A program made the position numbers and the translations under genes. A stretch of 64,000 nt of DNA from BP-464 sp045805505 (lineage in GTDB: Bacteria > Actinomycetota > Thermoleophilia > Solirubrobacterales > Solirubrobacteraceae): contig JBJMLA010000121.1 of NCBI GenBank assembly GCA_045805505.1, positions 16,756-80,755 of the forward strand, written 5' to 3'. This document shows, in pieces, positions 7,318 to 14,955 of the stretch; position 1 is the stretch's first letter; each line of letters starts with the position of its first letter. The notes under the pieces were generated by a model, which made no database searches, was not told the DNA's origin, and saw nothing but the letters and a program-made list of their open reading frames with translations.

Positions 7318-8064
7318 CTAGATCGACTTCATCACCCCGCCGTCCACCGCCAGCCACTGGCCGGTGACGTAGGACGCGCGGGCGGAGACCAGGAACGCGG
7401 CGGTTCCCGCCATCTCCTCGACCGTCCCCAGCCGCCCCGCGGGCACCCCGCGGCCGACCTCCTCGGCGGCCTCCTGCGAGCCGTAGAGCTCGGCGAGCCG
7501 TTCGGTGCCGATGCGGCCGGGCAGGATCGAGTTGAGGGTCACGCCGTCGGCGGCGACCTCGGAGGAGATCGTCTTGAACGCGGCGAGCATCGCCGCGCGG
7601 TGCGAGTTCGACAGCATCAGGTTCGGGACGGGCTCGCGGACCGTCGTCGAGACGACGTTGAGGATCCGGCCCCAGCCGCGGTGGCGCATGCCGGGAACCA
7701 CGCGCTCGATCAGCGCGATCGGCCCGAGCACGAGCGAGCGGTACGCCGCCTCCCACTGCTCGGGCGTGAACTCGAGCGAGCTCGCGCCGGCGGGCGGCCC
7801 GCCCGTGTTGACCACCAGGATCTCGATCGGCCCGACCTGCGCCTCGACGTCGCGCAGCAACCGGCCGGCGGCCTCGGTGTCGTCGGAGTCCCACGCGAAC
7901 CCGGTCGCGCCGATCTCCGTCGCGGTCGCGTCGATGCGCTCCTGCGAGCGCGAGCTGATCGCCACCCGCGCGCCCTCCGCGGCCAGCTCGGCGGCGATCG
8001 CGCGGCCGATGCCCTTCGACGCGCCGGTGACCAGCGCGACCCTTCCGTCGAGTCCCAGATCCAT
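7318..8064 (-). CDS. SDR-family oxidoreductase, divergent active site
   Basis: A 248-residue Rossmann protein. The cofactor motif TGASKGIG is at 13-20 and VVNTGG replaces the usual NNAG. A serine is present in NVVST, but the catalytic YxxxK is absent: the aligned segment reads SNSHRAAMLAAFK. The C-terminus YVTGQWLAVDGG is normal for FabG-like SDRs. A known FabG-like subgroup lacks the Tyr/Lys pair, so it may still bind NAD(P) but use other chemistry. The stop codon touches the tRNA-Lys 3' end. A CAAGGT hexamer on the minus strand, 7 nt before the ATG, may be a leaderless -10. Confidence 0.85.
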   Translation of the reverse strand: MDLGLDGRVALVTGASKGIGRAIAAELAAEGARVAISSRSQERIDATATEIGATGFAWDSDDTEAAGRLLRDVEAQVGPIEILVVNTGGPPAGASSLEFTPEQWEAAYRSLVLGPIALIERVVPGMRHRGWGRILNVVSTTVREPVPNLMLSNSHRAAMLAAFKTISSEVAADGVTLNSILPGRIGTERLAELYGSQEAAEEVGRGVPAGRLGTVEEMAGTAAFLVSARASYVTGQWLAVDGGVMKSI

Positions 8065-8110
8065 GCGGTGGACCTTGACAGGACTGACACATGATCAGCA
8101 CCCGGAGGCG

Positions 8111-8116
8111 TAGCTT
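8111..8116 (+). promoter_or_regulatory. -10 hexamer of a likely leaderless promoter (phosphoesterase)
   Basis: TAGCTT lies 8 nt before ATG 8125. No Shine-Dalgarno is present. Confidence 0.55.
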
Positions 8117-8124
8117 TCCGGCGC

Positions 8125-9600
8125 ATGGGAGAGATCGACGAACGGCTCGAGTCCGAGGCGCCCGACGAGGCTATGCGGCGCCGCGAGTTCCTCCAGCGCA
8201 CCGCGTTGACCGCGGGTGTCGCCGCCGGGCTGGCGACCACGCTGAGCTCCGAGACGCTGGTCGCCGAGGCGGCGCGCCGCCAGCGCCGCCGTCACCTGCC
8301 GGCGCCGAAGAACCTGCCGATCGACACGTTCGTCGTGCTGATGATGGAGAACCGGTCGTTCGACCACTACCTCGGCTGGATGCCCAACGCCGACGGCCGG
8401 CAGGCGGGCCTGACCTTCACCGATCTCGAGGGCAAGGAGCACGCGACGCACCGGCTCACGCCCGACTGGCAGGGCTGCGGGCACCCCGACCCCGACCACT
8501 CCTGGGAGGGCGGCCGCGGGCAGATGAACGGCGGCGCCATGGACGGCTTCCTCAAGACCGGCAACGACGAGTTCGCCGTCGGCTACTACGGCGAGGGCGA
8601 CCTCGGCTTCATCCAGGACGCCGCCAAGGCGTTCACCACGTTCGACCACTTCCACTGCTCGCTCATGGGCAGCACGCTGCCCAACCGCGAGTACATGCAC
8701 GCCGCGCAGTCCTACGGGCTGATCGACAACGACCTGCCGCCGCAGACCGAGCACACGACCGGCTTCCCGTTCGAGACGACGATCTGGCACGCGCTCGAGC
8801 AGGCCGGCGTCGACCATCGCTACTACTACGTCGACGTTCCCGTCGGCGCGTTGTGGGGCGCGCCGGGCCTGTCGATCTCCAGTCCCGTCGAGGAGTACTA
8901 CGCGCGCGCCGCGAGCGGCACGCTGCCCAACGTCTCGTTCGTCGACCCGTACTTCGCCGGCAGCGTGGGGGAGGGCCCGGGCGCGTCGGGCGACGAGCAT
9001 CCGCACGGCGACGTGCGCATGGGCCAGGCCTACATGGCCGATGTCGTCCACGCCTTCATGGAGTCGCCCCAGTACGAGCGCGGCGCGCTGTTCGTCGTCT
9101 ACGACGAGTGGGGCGGCTTCTACGACCACGTCGTGCCCAAGCGCGTCCCCGACATCCGCAACGACGCCGACATCGACAAGGACTACGGGCTGATGGGCTT
9201 CCGGATCCCCGCCCTGGTCGTGTCGCCCTATGCGCGCCGCGGCCACGTCGCGCACTCGACGTTCGGCTTCGAGTCGATCCTCAAGATGATCCGCTACCGC
9301 TTCGGGCTCAAGCCGCTGACCCGCCGCGACGCCTACGCGACGAACATCGCCACCGCCTTCGACTGGCGCGGCAAGCCCCGGCTGAACCTGCCCGAGCTGC
9401 CCCGGCCCGAGCACGTCGTCGGCCTGCCGTGCGCGATCGGCGGCAGCACCGAAGCACGGGCGAGCGAGCACGACCTCGTCGACATGGTCACGTCGGGCTA
9501 CCTCGACAGCCTCGGCTTCGACTACCGCGCCATGACCCCCGACCGGGCGTTCCGTGAGCCCAGCCGCGTGGTCCAGGCCTTCGTCCCGGCGGCGACGTGA
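8125..9600 (+). CDS. Tat-exported phosphoesterase (phospholipase C / acid phosphatase family)
   Basis: A 491-residue extracytoplasmic hydrolase. The twin-arginine signal RRREFLQ (18-24) and a following hydrophobic stretch (TALTAGVAAGLATTL) mark Tat export of a folded, probably metal-loaded protein. The phosphoesterase family core begins with DTFVVLMMENRSFDHYLGW (about 66-84), which carries the metal ligands and nucleophile region of AcpA/PlcC-type enzymes. Further motifs are HDHFHCS-like TFDHFHCSLMG and VVYDEWGGFYDHV. Substrates in the family are phospholipids or phosphomonoesters. Its TGA overlaps the GTG start of the next RTX gene, so the two are coexpressed, perhaps as a secreted pair. Confidence 0.9.
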   Translation: MGEIDERLESEAPDEAMRRREFLQRTALTAGVAAGLATTLSSETLVAEAARRQRRRHLPAPKNLPIDTFVVLMMENRSFDHYLGWMPNADGRQAGLTFTDLEGKEHATHRLTPDWQGCGHPDPDHSWEGGRGQMNGGAMDGFLKTGNDEFAVGYYGEGDLGFIQDAAKAFTTFDHFHCSLMGSTLPNREYMHAAQSYGLIDNDLPPQTEHTTGFPFETTIWHALEQAGVDHRYYYVDVPVGALWGAPGLSISSPVEEYYARAASGTLPNVSFVDPYFAGSVGEGPGASGDEHPHGDVRMGQAYMADVVHAFMESPQYERGALFVVYDEWGGFYDHVVPKRVPDIRNDADIDKDYGLMGFRIPALVVSPYARRGHVAHSTFGFESILKMIRYRFGLKPLTRRDAYATNIATAFDWRGKPRLNLPELPRPEHVVGLPCAIGGSTEARASEHDLVDMVTSGYLDSLGFDYRAMTPDRAFREPSRVVQAFVPAAT

Positions 9601-10271
9601 CCCGCGTCCTGCTCCTGGCCGCCGGCCTGCTGGTCGTCCTGGCCGCGGGCGCCGCCGGCCGCTCGGGCACGCCCGGCGACGACCACCTCACCGGAACCGC
9701 ACGGGCCGACAAGCTCTTCGGCCTGGCCGGCGTCGACGTCATGTTCGGCCGCGGAGGCGACGACCGCGTGGTGGGCAACGACGGCAACGACGTGGTCGAC
9801 GGCGGCCCCGGCGACGACCAGGTCAACGGCGGCGCGGGCAACGACAAGGCGTCCGGTGGCTCGGGAGCCGACGAGGTCGCGGGCCGGGCCGGCGACGACG
9901 TGGTGCTCGGCGGCTCCCAGGGCGACACGGTCTACGGCGGCCTCGGCAGCGACGTCGTCTCCGGCGGCGGCGGGACCGACAAGGTCGGCGGAGGCGGCGG
10001 CGACGACGGCCTGCGCGGCGGCGACGGCGACGACCGGCTGTTCGGCGGCCACGGCGACGACGTGCTGCGCGGCGGCGAGGGCAACGATCGCCTGTCCGGC
10101 GGGCCCGGTCTCGACGACCTGCTCGGCGAGGCGGGCGACGACGTCATCGACGCGCGCGACGGCCGCGAGGATCGCATCGACTGCGGTCCCGGGCAGGACA
10201 CCGTGGTGGTCGACGCGCAGGAGGACGGCGTGTTCGACTGCGAGACGGTCCTGCGCCCGGAGGGCAGCTAG
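9597..10271 (+). CDS. Exported RTX-like calcium-binding repeat protein
   Basis: A 224-residue protein with a signal peptide (TRVLLLAAGLLVVLAAGAAG) followed by an almost uninterrupted run of GGxGxD nonapeptides from residue 22 to 195, about 18 copies. The C-terminus has a Cys pair (IDCGPG and VFDCET). The GTG start overlaps the phosphoesterase stop (GTGA). The near-pure repeat composition suggests a free-standing calcium-binding beta-roll. Coupling to the phosphoesterase suggests a shared extracytoplasmic role, for instance calcium supply or anchoring; that is inference. Confidence 0.82.
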   Translation: MTRVLLLAAGLLVVLAAGAAGRSGTPGDDHLTGTARADKLFGLAGVDVMFGRGGDDRVVGNDGNDVVDGGPGDDQVNGGAGNDKASGGSGADEVAGRAGDDVVLGGSQGDTVYGGLGSDVVSGGGGTDKVGGGGGDDGLRGGDGDDRLFGGHGDDVLRGGEGNDRLSGGPGLDDLLGEAGDDVIDARDGREDRIDCGPGQDTVVVDAQEDGVFDCETVLRPEGS

Positions 10272-10289
10272 CCGGCCCCGACCGCTTGT

Positions 10290-10295
10290 TAGGTT
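10290..10295 (+). promoter_or_regulatory. -10 hexamer of a likely leaderless promoter (cupredoxin-like gene)
   Basis: TAGGTT lies 8 nt before ATG 10304, directly after the RTX gene. No Shine-Dalgarno is present. Confidence 0.55.
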
Positions 10296-10303
10296 GCCAG
10301 CCC

Positions 10304-10753
10304 ATGGGCAACCGTCAGCGCACCGTCCTCCTGGTCCTGGCCCTGATCGTCGCGGTCGTGGCCGTGATCGCCACCCGCCCGGGCGGCGACGACCAGGACG
10401 ACGTGATCGACACGCGGACGCAGGCCACCACGCCGACCACCACGATGAGCACGACGACCGAGCCCGCGCGCCGGTCGCAGGCCGAGCCCGCCGCCGATCC
10501 CACCATCGTCGTGCGCGGCGGCAAGCCGGTCGGCGGGGTCAAGCGCCTGCGCTTCCGCAAGGGCGGCAACATCGTCTTCGTCGTGCAGTCCGACGAGGAC
10601 GCCGAGATCCACCTGCACGGCTACGACATCCCCAAGGACGTCGACGCCGGCGGCAGCGTGCGCTTCGACGTGCCGGCGAAGATCGACGGGCGCTTCGAGG
10701 TCGAGCTCGAGGACTCCGCGACGCAGCTCGCCGAGATCGAGGTCGTTCCTTGA
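10304..10753 (+). CDS. Membrane-anchored cupredoxin-like protein
   Basis: A 149-residue protein with a hydrophobic N-terminal anchor (residues 7-24), a Thr/Pro-rich disordered linker (40-65) and a C-terminal beta-sandwich that ends in alternating strands (RFEVELEDSATQLAEIEV). The EIHLHGYD motif near residue 105 is typical of cupredoxin-fold domains in actinobacterial exported proteins. The full Cys-His-Met copper set is not visible, so metal binding is uncertain. Its TGA overlaps the TTG start of the downstream polytopic membrane protein, implying a two-protein unit with an extracytoplasmic sensor or carrier and a membrane partner. Confidence 0.75.
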   Translation: MGNRQRTVLLVLALIVAVVAVIATRPGGDDQDDVIDTRTQATTPTTTMSTTTEPARRSQAEPAADPTIVVRGGKPVGGVKRLRFRKGGNIVFVVQSDEDAEIHLHGYDIPKDVDAGGSVRFDVPAKIDGRFEVELEDSATQLAEIEVVP

Positions 10754-12096
10754 TCCCGATCCTGGCCCACGGCATCGTCGGCAAGCAGGACCTGCCGATC
10801 CCGTCCTACCTGTTCGGCTGGGGCGCGGCGATCGCGCTGATCGTGTCGTTCGTCGGATTGGCCTTCGGCTGGCGCGAGCCGCGGCTGGCCGCTCTGCGCG
10901 AGCGCGCGCTGCTGCGGGTGCCGGCGCTGCTCGAGGTGCTGACCGGCCTGATCGGCATCGCCGTGTTCGCGCTCACCGCCTACGCGGGCCTGGCCGGCGA
11001 GCAGAACCTCCAGGACAACCTCGCGCCGGTGATGATCTTCATCACCTTCTGGGTCGGCGTCGCGGTCGCCAGCATGATCTTCGGGGACGTCTTCGCGGCG
11101 TTCAACCCCTGGCGGGCGGTGGGCCGCGCGGTCGGCTGGGCCGCCCGGCGCCTCGGGCAGGACGTCGAGCCCTACGCCTATTCGGAGCGGCTGGGGCGCT
11201 GGCCCGCCGCGGCGTGGATCCTGATCTTCGCCTGGGTCGAGCTCGCCTCGCAGGACCGCAACGACCCGAGCTTCCTGGCCACGCTGATGCTCGTCTACGC
11301 CGCGATCCAGCTGGGCGGGATGGCGGTCTTCGGCGAGCGGGCGTGGAGCGCGAACGCCGACGGCTTCGGCGTGTACTTCCGGATGCTCGCCCAGCTCTCG
11401 CCGCTGCGCTGGGAGCGCGGCGGCGTGTTCCTCCGCCCGCCGGGCATCGGCGCCGTGCGCTTCGAGGCCGCGGCCGGCACCACCGCGCTCGTGCTCGCCT
11501 CGATCGGCTCGACGAGCTTCGACGGCTTCACGGCGGGCCCGTTGTGGAACGACGTGCGCCACCCGATCGAGGACCTCTTCCGCGACATCGGGTTCGGCGG
11601 CACCTGGCCGATCGCACTGGCGGCGACGGTCGGGCTGCTGGCGGTCGTCGCGCTCGTCACCGGCTTCTACTTCCTCGGTCTGTGGGGCGTGCGCGGCGTC
11701 GACCGCACGCGCTCGCTGCGCGAGCTGGGCCGGCTCTTCGCCCACACGCTGATCCCGATCGCGGCCGCCTACGTCTTCGCGCACTACTTCTCGCTGCTGA
11801 CCGCCGACGGCCAGGCGATCGCCGGCCTGCTCTCCGACCCGCTCGGGCACGGCAGCGACCTCTTCGGGACCGCCGACTGGAAGCCCGACCTCGGCTGGAT
11901 CGCCGCCAACACCGTCTGGTACATCCAGATCGCCGCGCTGCTGGCCGGCCACATCACCGGCCTGGTCCTCGCCCACGACCGGGCACTCGAGCTCTATCCG
12001 GACGGCGCGGCCGCCACGCGGTCGCAGTACTGGATGCTCGCCGTGATGGTCGGGTTCACCAGCCTGGCGCTGTGGCTGCTGTCGCTGAACGCCTAG
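10750..12096 (+). CDS. Polytopic membrane protein, partner of the cupredoxin-like protein
   Basis: A 448-residue protein with about ten predicted membrane segments and short charged loops. The N-terminus LIPILAHGIVGKQDLPIP resembles actinobacterial membrane proteins that databases often label fenitrothion hydrolase (FedB-like). I regard that label as weak. The TTG start overlaps the preceding stop (TTGA); no better start exists. Trp- and Tyr-rich loops and His residues (HYFSLL, GHITGLVLAHD) could bind metal or haem. The pairing with a cupredoxin-like protein suggests metal or redox transport. The last 4 nt overlap the convergent LLM gene. Confidence 0.65.
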   Translation: MIPILAHGIVGKQDLPIPSYLFGWGAAIALIVSFVGLAFGWREPRLAALRERALLRVPALLEVLTGLIGIAVFALTAYAGLAGEQNLQDNLAPVMIFITFWVGVAVASMIFGDVFAAFNPWRAVGRAVGWAARRLGQDVEPYAYSERLGRWPAAAWILIFAWVELASQDRNDPSFLATLMLVYAAIQLGGMAVFGERAWSANADGFGVYFRMLAQLSPLRWERGGVFLRPPGIGAVRFEAAAGTTALVLASIGSTSFDGFTAGPLWNDVRHPIEDLFRDIGFGGTWPIALAATVGLLAVVALVTGFYFLGLWGVRGVDRTRSLRELGRLFAHTLIPIAAAYVFAHYFSLLTADGQAIAGLLSDPLGHGSDLFGTADWKPDLGWIAANTVWYIQIAALLAGHITGLVLAHDRALELYPDGAAATRSQYWMLAVMVGFTSLALWLLSLNA

Positions 12097-12926
12097 ACGG
12101 ACGGGCCCTGCGCGACGAGCTCGAGCGCCCGCTCCGGCGTGATCGCGCCGTGGTGGAGATCCTCGAGGAACCAGGTCATGCCGGCCGCCTCGAGCTCGCC
12201 GACGTCCGGCGCCTCGGTGTCGAAGGCGCGACCGATGTAGACGAGGTCGAACGGCCGGTCGTCCGCGCGGTAGGCGTTGACGCGGCGCGCGACCTCGGCG
12301 AACTCCTCCGGGGTCACGCTGACCCCCGCCTCGTACTTGTCGCGCACCGGGACGATCCCGTCGAGCCGCGATCCGGCGCGGCGGTACGGGCGCTCCTCCG
12401 AGCCCAGGCGCGCGGCGCCCCACAGCTTGATCTTCGGATCGGGGACGGGGGTGAAGCGAACCTCGTGCTCGGTGCCCAGCGCGGCGCCGGCGTCCTCCCC
12501 AGACCACAGGTGCTCGAGCAGGTCCAGGTCGGCGTCGAGGCGGTCACCGCGGGCGTGGCGGCTCGCGTCGCCGACCTCCTCGCCCTCGAAGACCGCGAAC
12601 TCGGGGTCGACGCCGAGGCCGACGCCCAGCACGACCCCCTTGGCCAGGCCCTGCAGCGTGACGGCCTCGCGCGCGACCTTCCACACGCGGCGGCGCGGGA
12701 GCGGCGTGATCAGCGGGCCGACGACGAGGTCGGGACAGCGCGCGGCGATGGCGGCCAGCGCCACCCACGGATCGCAGACCGGCTTGTTGTGGGCGAACCA
12801 CACGTGGTCCCACATGAAGAGCCCGTCCCAGCCGCCGGCCTGCGCCGCCTCGGCCACCGCCAGCAGCCGCTGCGGATCGGCGTAGACGTCGTAGTTCGAG
12901 AGGTAGAGGGCGCGCTTGAAGCTCAT
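12093..12926 (-). CDS. LLM-class flavin-dependent oxidoreductase
   Basis: A 277-residue TIM-barrel protein of the luciferase-like monooxygenase superfamily (F420 or FMN). Evidence includes the N-terminal ALYLSNYDVYADPQRL strand-helix, GGWDGLFMWDH, a segment around RCPDLVVGPLITPLPRRR typical of these barrels, and VVLGVGLGVDPEF. At 277 residues it is shorter than typical LLM enzymes (about 330), lacking part of the C-terminal insertion. The start ATG lies 9 nt downstream of the tRNA-Val gene on the same strand, so it may be expressed from the tRNA transcript. Substrate unknown. Confidence 0.85.
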   Translation of the reverse strand: MSFKRALYLSNYDVYADPQRLLAVAEAAQAGGWDGLFMWDHVWFAHNKPVCDPWVALAAIAARCPDLVVGPLITPLPRRRVWKVAREAVTLQGLAKGVVLGVGLGVDPEFAVFEGEEVGDASRHARGDRLDADLDLLEHLWSGEDAGAALGTEHEVRFTPVPDPKIKLWGAARLGSEERPYRRAGSRLDGIVPVRDKYEAGVSVTPEEFAEVARRVNAYRADDRPFDLVYIGRAFDTEAPDVGELEAAGMTWFLEDLHHGAITPERALELVAQGPSV

Positions 12927-12935
12927 GCTCGATGA

Positions 12936-13009
12936 TGGGCGCTGCTGGGCTCGAACCAGCGACCCCCACGGTGTAAACGTGGTGCTCTGACCAACTGAGC
13001 TAAGCGCCC
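12936..13009 (-). tRNA. tRNA-Val (anticodon UAC)
   Basis: Read on the minus strand: acceptor GGGCGCT / AGCGCCC with discriminator A, D-arm TAGCTCAGTTGGTCAGAGCA, anticodon loop TTTACAC (UAC) on a CCACG/CGTGG stem, and T-arm CTGGTTCGAGCCCAG. CCA is not encoded. 74 nt. The LLM gene follows on the same strand. Confidence 0.95.
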
Positions 13010-13026
13010 GACGCCGGTGAGGCTAG

Positions 13027-14379
13027 CTAGGCCGCGGCCCGCACCGTCACCGGCAGCCCGCCGATCGGGCCGATGGTCGGTGTCTGGCGGATCTTCAGCT
13101 GGTGGCCCGCCGGTAGCTCGAGGCGGAAGTCGCGCAGGATCCGGCGCGCCATCATCCGGATCTCCTGCTGGCCGAAGCGCATCCCGATGCACGTGCGCGA
13201 GCCGCCGCCGAACGGGACGTAGGCGCCCTTGGGGATCTGCTCGCGAGCGCCCGGGGCGAAGCGCTCGGGGCGGAAGGCGAACGGCTCGTCCCACACGTCG
13301 GGCAGGTGGTGGCTGACCCACGAGGAGTAGTTGACGAACGCGCCGGCGGGCACGGTGTGGCCGGCGAACTCGTAGTCGGCTGTCGCCTTGCGGGGCCCGA
13401 TCCAGGCCGGGGGGTACAGCCGCAGCGCCTCGTCGAGGCACAGCTCGAGAGCGTCGGCGTCGCCCGCCGCGCGGTCGGCCCACTCCGGCGCCCCGGCCAG
13501 CTCGTGGAACAGGAAGGCGATCGTCGAGGTCGTCGTGTCGTGGCCCGCGAACAGCAGCGTCATGACCTCGTCGCGGATGTGCCGCTTGGAGAGCGTGCGG
13601 CCCTCCTCGTCGGAGGCGTCGATGAGCAGCGAGAGGATGTCCTCGCCGCGCTCCCCGCTCGCGCGGCGCTGGTCGATCTCGGCCTCGATGACCGCGTCGA
13701 GCTCGCGCCGCGCCCGCTGCATCCGCGCCCACGGGGTGAACGGGCCGCGCAGGATCTGGCGCACGTAGGGCTGGCCCCAGAAGCCCAGCGCGATCTCGAA
13801 CAGCTCGGCGGTGCTCCCGGCGCTGCGGCCGGGATCCATGCCGAACAGCGCGCGCATCGCGATGCGCATCGCCAGCCGGCGCGTCCAGCCGTAGAGGTCG
13901 AGCGCCTGGCCGGGGCGCCACGTGCTCACCGCGGCCTCGATCTCGGCGTCCATCAGGTCGCCCAGCGCGGCGATCCGCTCGTGGTGGAACGCCGGCAGCA
14001 TCACCTTGCGCGAGCGCCGGTGGAAGTCGCCGTCGATGGTCAGCAGCCCGTCGCCGAGCAGTGGGATGAGATCGCCCATGTGGCCCTCGCGCCACGAGAA
14101 GTCCTTGGCGTGCGAGACCAGCATGTGGTGGTTGGCCTCCGGGCCGATCATGAACACCACGCGCCCGTGGAAGATCCGCAGCGTGAAGACCGGGCCGAAG
14201 TTCGCGTAGCCCTCGAGCAGCAGGCCCAGCGGGTCGACGAGCATCCGCTGCGTGCGCGCCATGCTGAAGTTGTCCTCTCCGGGCGGGAAGGGGACGGTCG
14301 CCCGCCGCTCGGCGCGCAGGTCGGCGGCGAGCCGGAGCATCGGGTTCGTCGAGACCGGCTGGGGCCCGGCGAGGGACAT
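13027..14379 (-). CDS. Cytochrome P450
   Basis: A 450-residue P450 monooxygenase. The I-helix oxygen-activation motif AGHDTTT is at 279-285, the K-helix EALR (ExxR) at 317-320, the PERF motif at 371-374 and the haem loop FGGGSRTCIG at 390-399 with proximal Cys397. It is soluble, without an N-terminal anchor, as bacterial P450s are. Sequence style (RRSRKVMLPAFH, FRPERFAPG) is close to CYP110/CYP102-like bacterial families acting on fatty acids or terpenes, but the substrate is unknown. No ferredoxin or reductase gene is adjacent. The start is supported by a -10 hexamer 6 nt upstream. Confidence 0.93.
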   Translation of the reverse strand: MSLAGPQPVSTNPMLRLAADLRAERRATVPFPPGEDNFSMARTQRMLVDPLGLLLEGYANFGPVFTLRIFHGRVVFMIGPEANHHMLVSHAKDFSWREGHMGDLIPLLGDGLLTIDGDFHRRSRKVMLPAFHHERIAALGDLMDAEIEAAVSTWRPGQALDLYGWTRRLAMRIAMRALFGMDPGRSAGSTAELFEIALGFWGQPYVRQILRGPFTPWARMQRARRELDAVIEAEIDQRRASGERGEDILSLLIDASDEEGRTLSKRHIRDEVMTLLFAGHDTTTSTIAFLFHELAGAPEWADRAAGDADALELCLDEALRLYPPAWIGPRKATADYEFAGHTVPAGAFVNYSSWVSHHLPDVWDEPFAFRPERFAPGAREQIPKGAYVPFGGGSRTCIGMRFGQQEIRMMARRILRDFRLELPAGHQLKIRQTPTIGPIGGLPVTVRAAA

Positions 14380-14385
14380 GCCGCG

Positions 14386-14403
14386 ACGATACCTGGGTAG
14401 CCT
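14386..14403. promoter_or_regulatory. Divergent -10 hexamers (P450 and kinase fragment)
   Basis: TATCGT on the minus strand (14386-14391) is 6 nt from the P450 ATG. TAGCCT on the plus strand (14398-14403) is 8 nt from GTG 14412. The two hexamers are 6 nt apart, so polymerases would compete. Confidence 0.55.
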
Positions 14404-14411
14404 CGTGACCA

Positions 14412-14933
14412 GTGCTCGCGGGTCTTCAGCGGGGCAGGCTGCGCACTGCGGCGGGAGGGTTCTTCGCCGTCATCTTCGTCCTGCTCTTCGCGGTCTCGGA
14501 CCCGGTGCAGGCCGGCGCGGTGCTGTTCGTCGTGCCGGTCGCCCTGCTGGCGCTCGCCGACGGGTTGCGCGGTGGCGTGGTGGCCGCGCTGCTGGCCAGC
14601 GTCCTGGTCGTCGTCTGGGCCGTCGTCGACGACATCGGCCTCAACACGCTGGGGTACGGCTCGCGCATCCTGGCCTTCGCCCTGATCGGCACGCTGGTCG
14701 GCCGGTTCGAGGATCTCGCGCGGGCCTACGAGCGCCGGCGCCTGGACGAGCGCTACGCCGGCGAGCTCCACGACCGCGTGGTGCAGTCCCTGGTCGTCGC
14801 CAGCTATCAGCTGCGCGAGGAGAACAGTCCCGCGAGCGCGGCGGTCGACGAGGCCCTGGCCGGGGCCAAGGAGATCATCAGCGCGCGGCTCGGCGAGGTC
14901 GAGCCGGGCGACCTGCGCCTCAGCGACGGCTGA
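14412..14933 (+). CDS. Membrane protein with a histidine-kinase DHp helix but no ATPase domain
   Basis: A 173-residue protein with four hydrophobic segments (about 15-28, 34-50, 56-73, 85-97), then a cytoplasmic helix YAGELHDRVVQSLVVASYQL that matches the HisKA_3 dimerisation/phosphoacceptor helix of NarX-type sensors, with His120 as the phosphoacceptor. The protein stops about 50 residues later, so the HATPase_c domain is missing. No frameshifted ATPase remnant is visible in the 20 nt before the next gene. It may be a decoy or phospho-relay protein, or a degenerate kinase. No response regulator is adjacent. The GTG start is set by the -10 8 nt upstream. Confidence 0.65.
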   Translation: MLAGLQRGRLRTAAGGFFAVIFVLLFAVSDPVQAGAVLFVVPVALLALADGLRGGVVAALLASVLVVVWAVVDDIGLNTLGYGSRILAFALIGTLVGRFEDLARAYERRRLDERYAGELHDRVVQSLVVASYQLREENSPASAAVDEALAGAKEIISARLGEVEPGDLRLSDG

Positions 14934-14955
14934 GGCGCAGGAACACCGACGCCGA

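Noticed and set aside
9597..10271. Tandem repeats that might be CRISPR or DNA satellites
   Set aside because: They are in-frame GGxGxD codon repeats with no uniform spacers; the same holds for the other RTX genes and the glycine-rich tract at 38040-38950.
14934..14955. A frameshifted ATPase domain after the kinase fragment
   Set aside because: Only 22 bp separate it from the next gene, and the following DNA is a well-formed minus-strand RTX gene.
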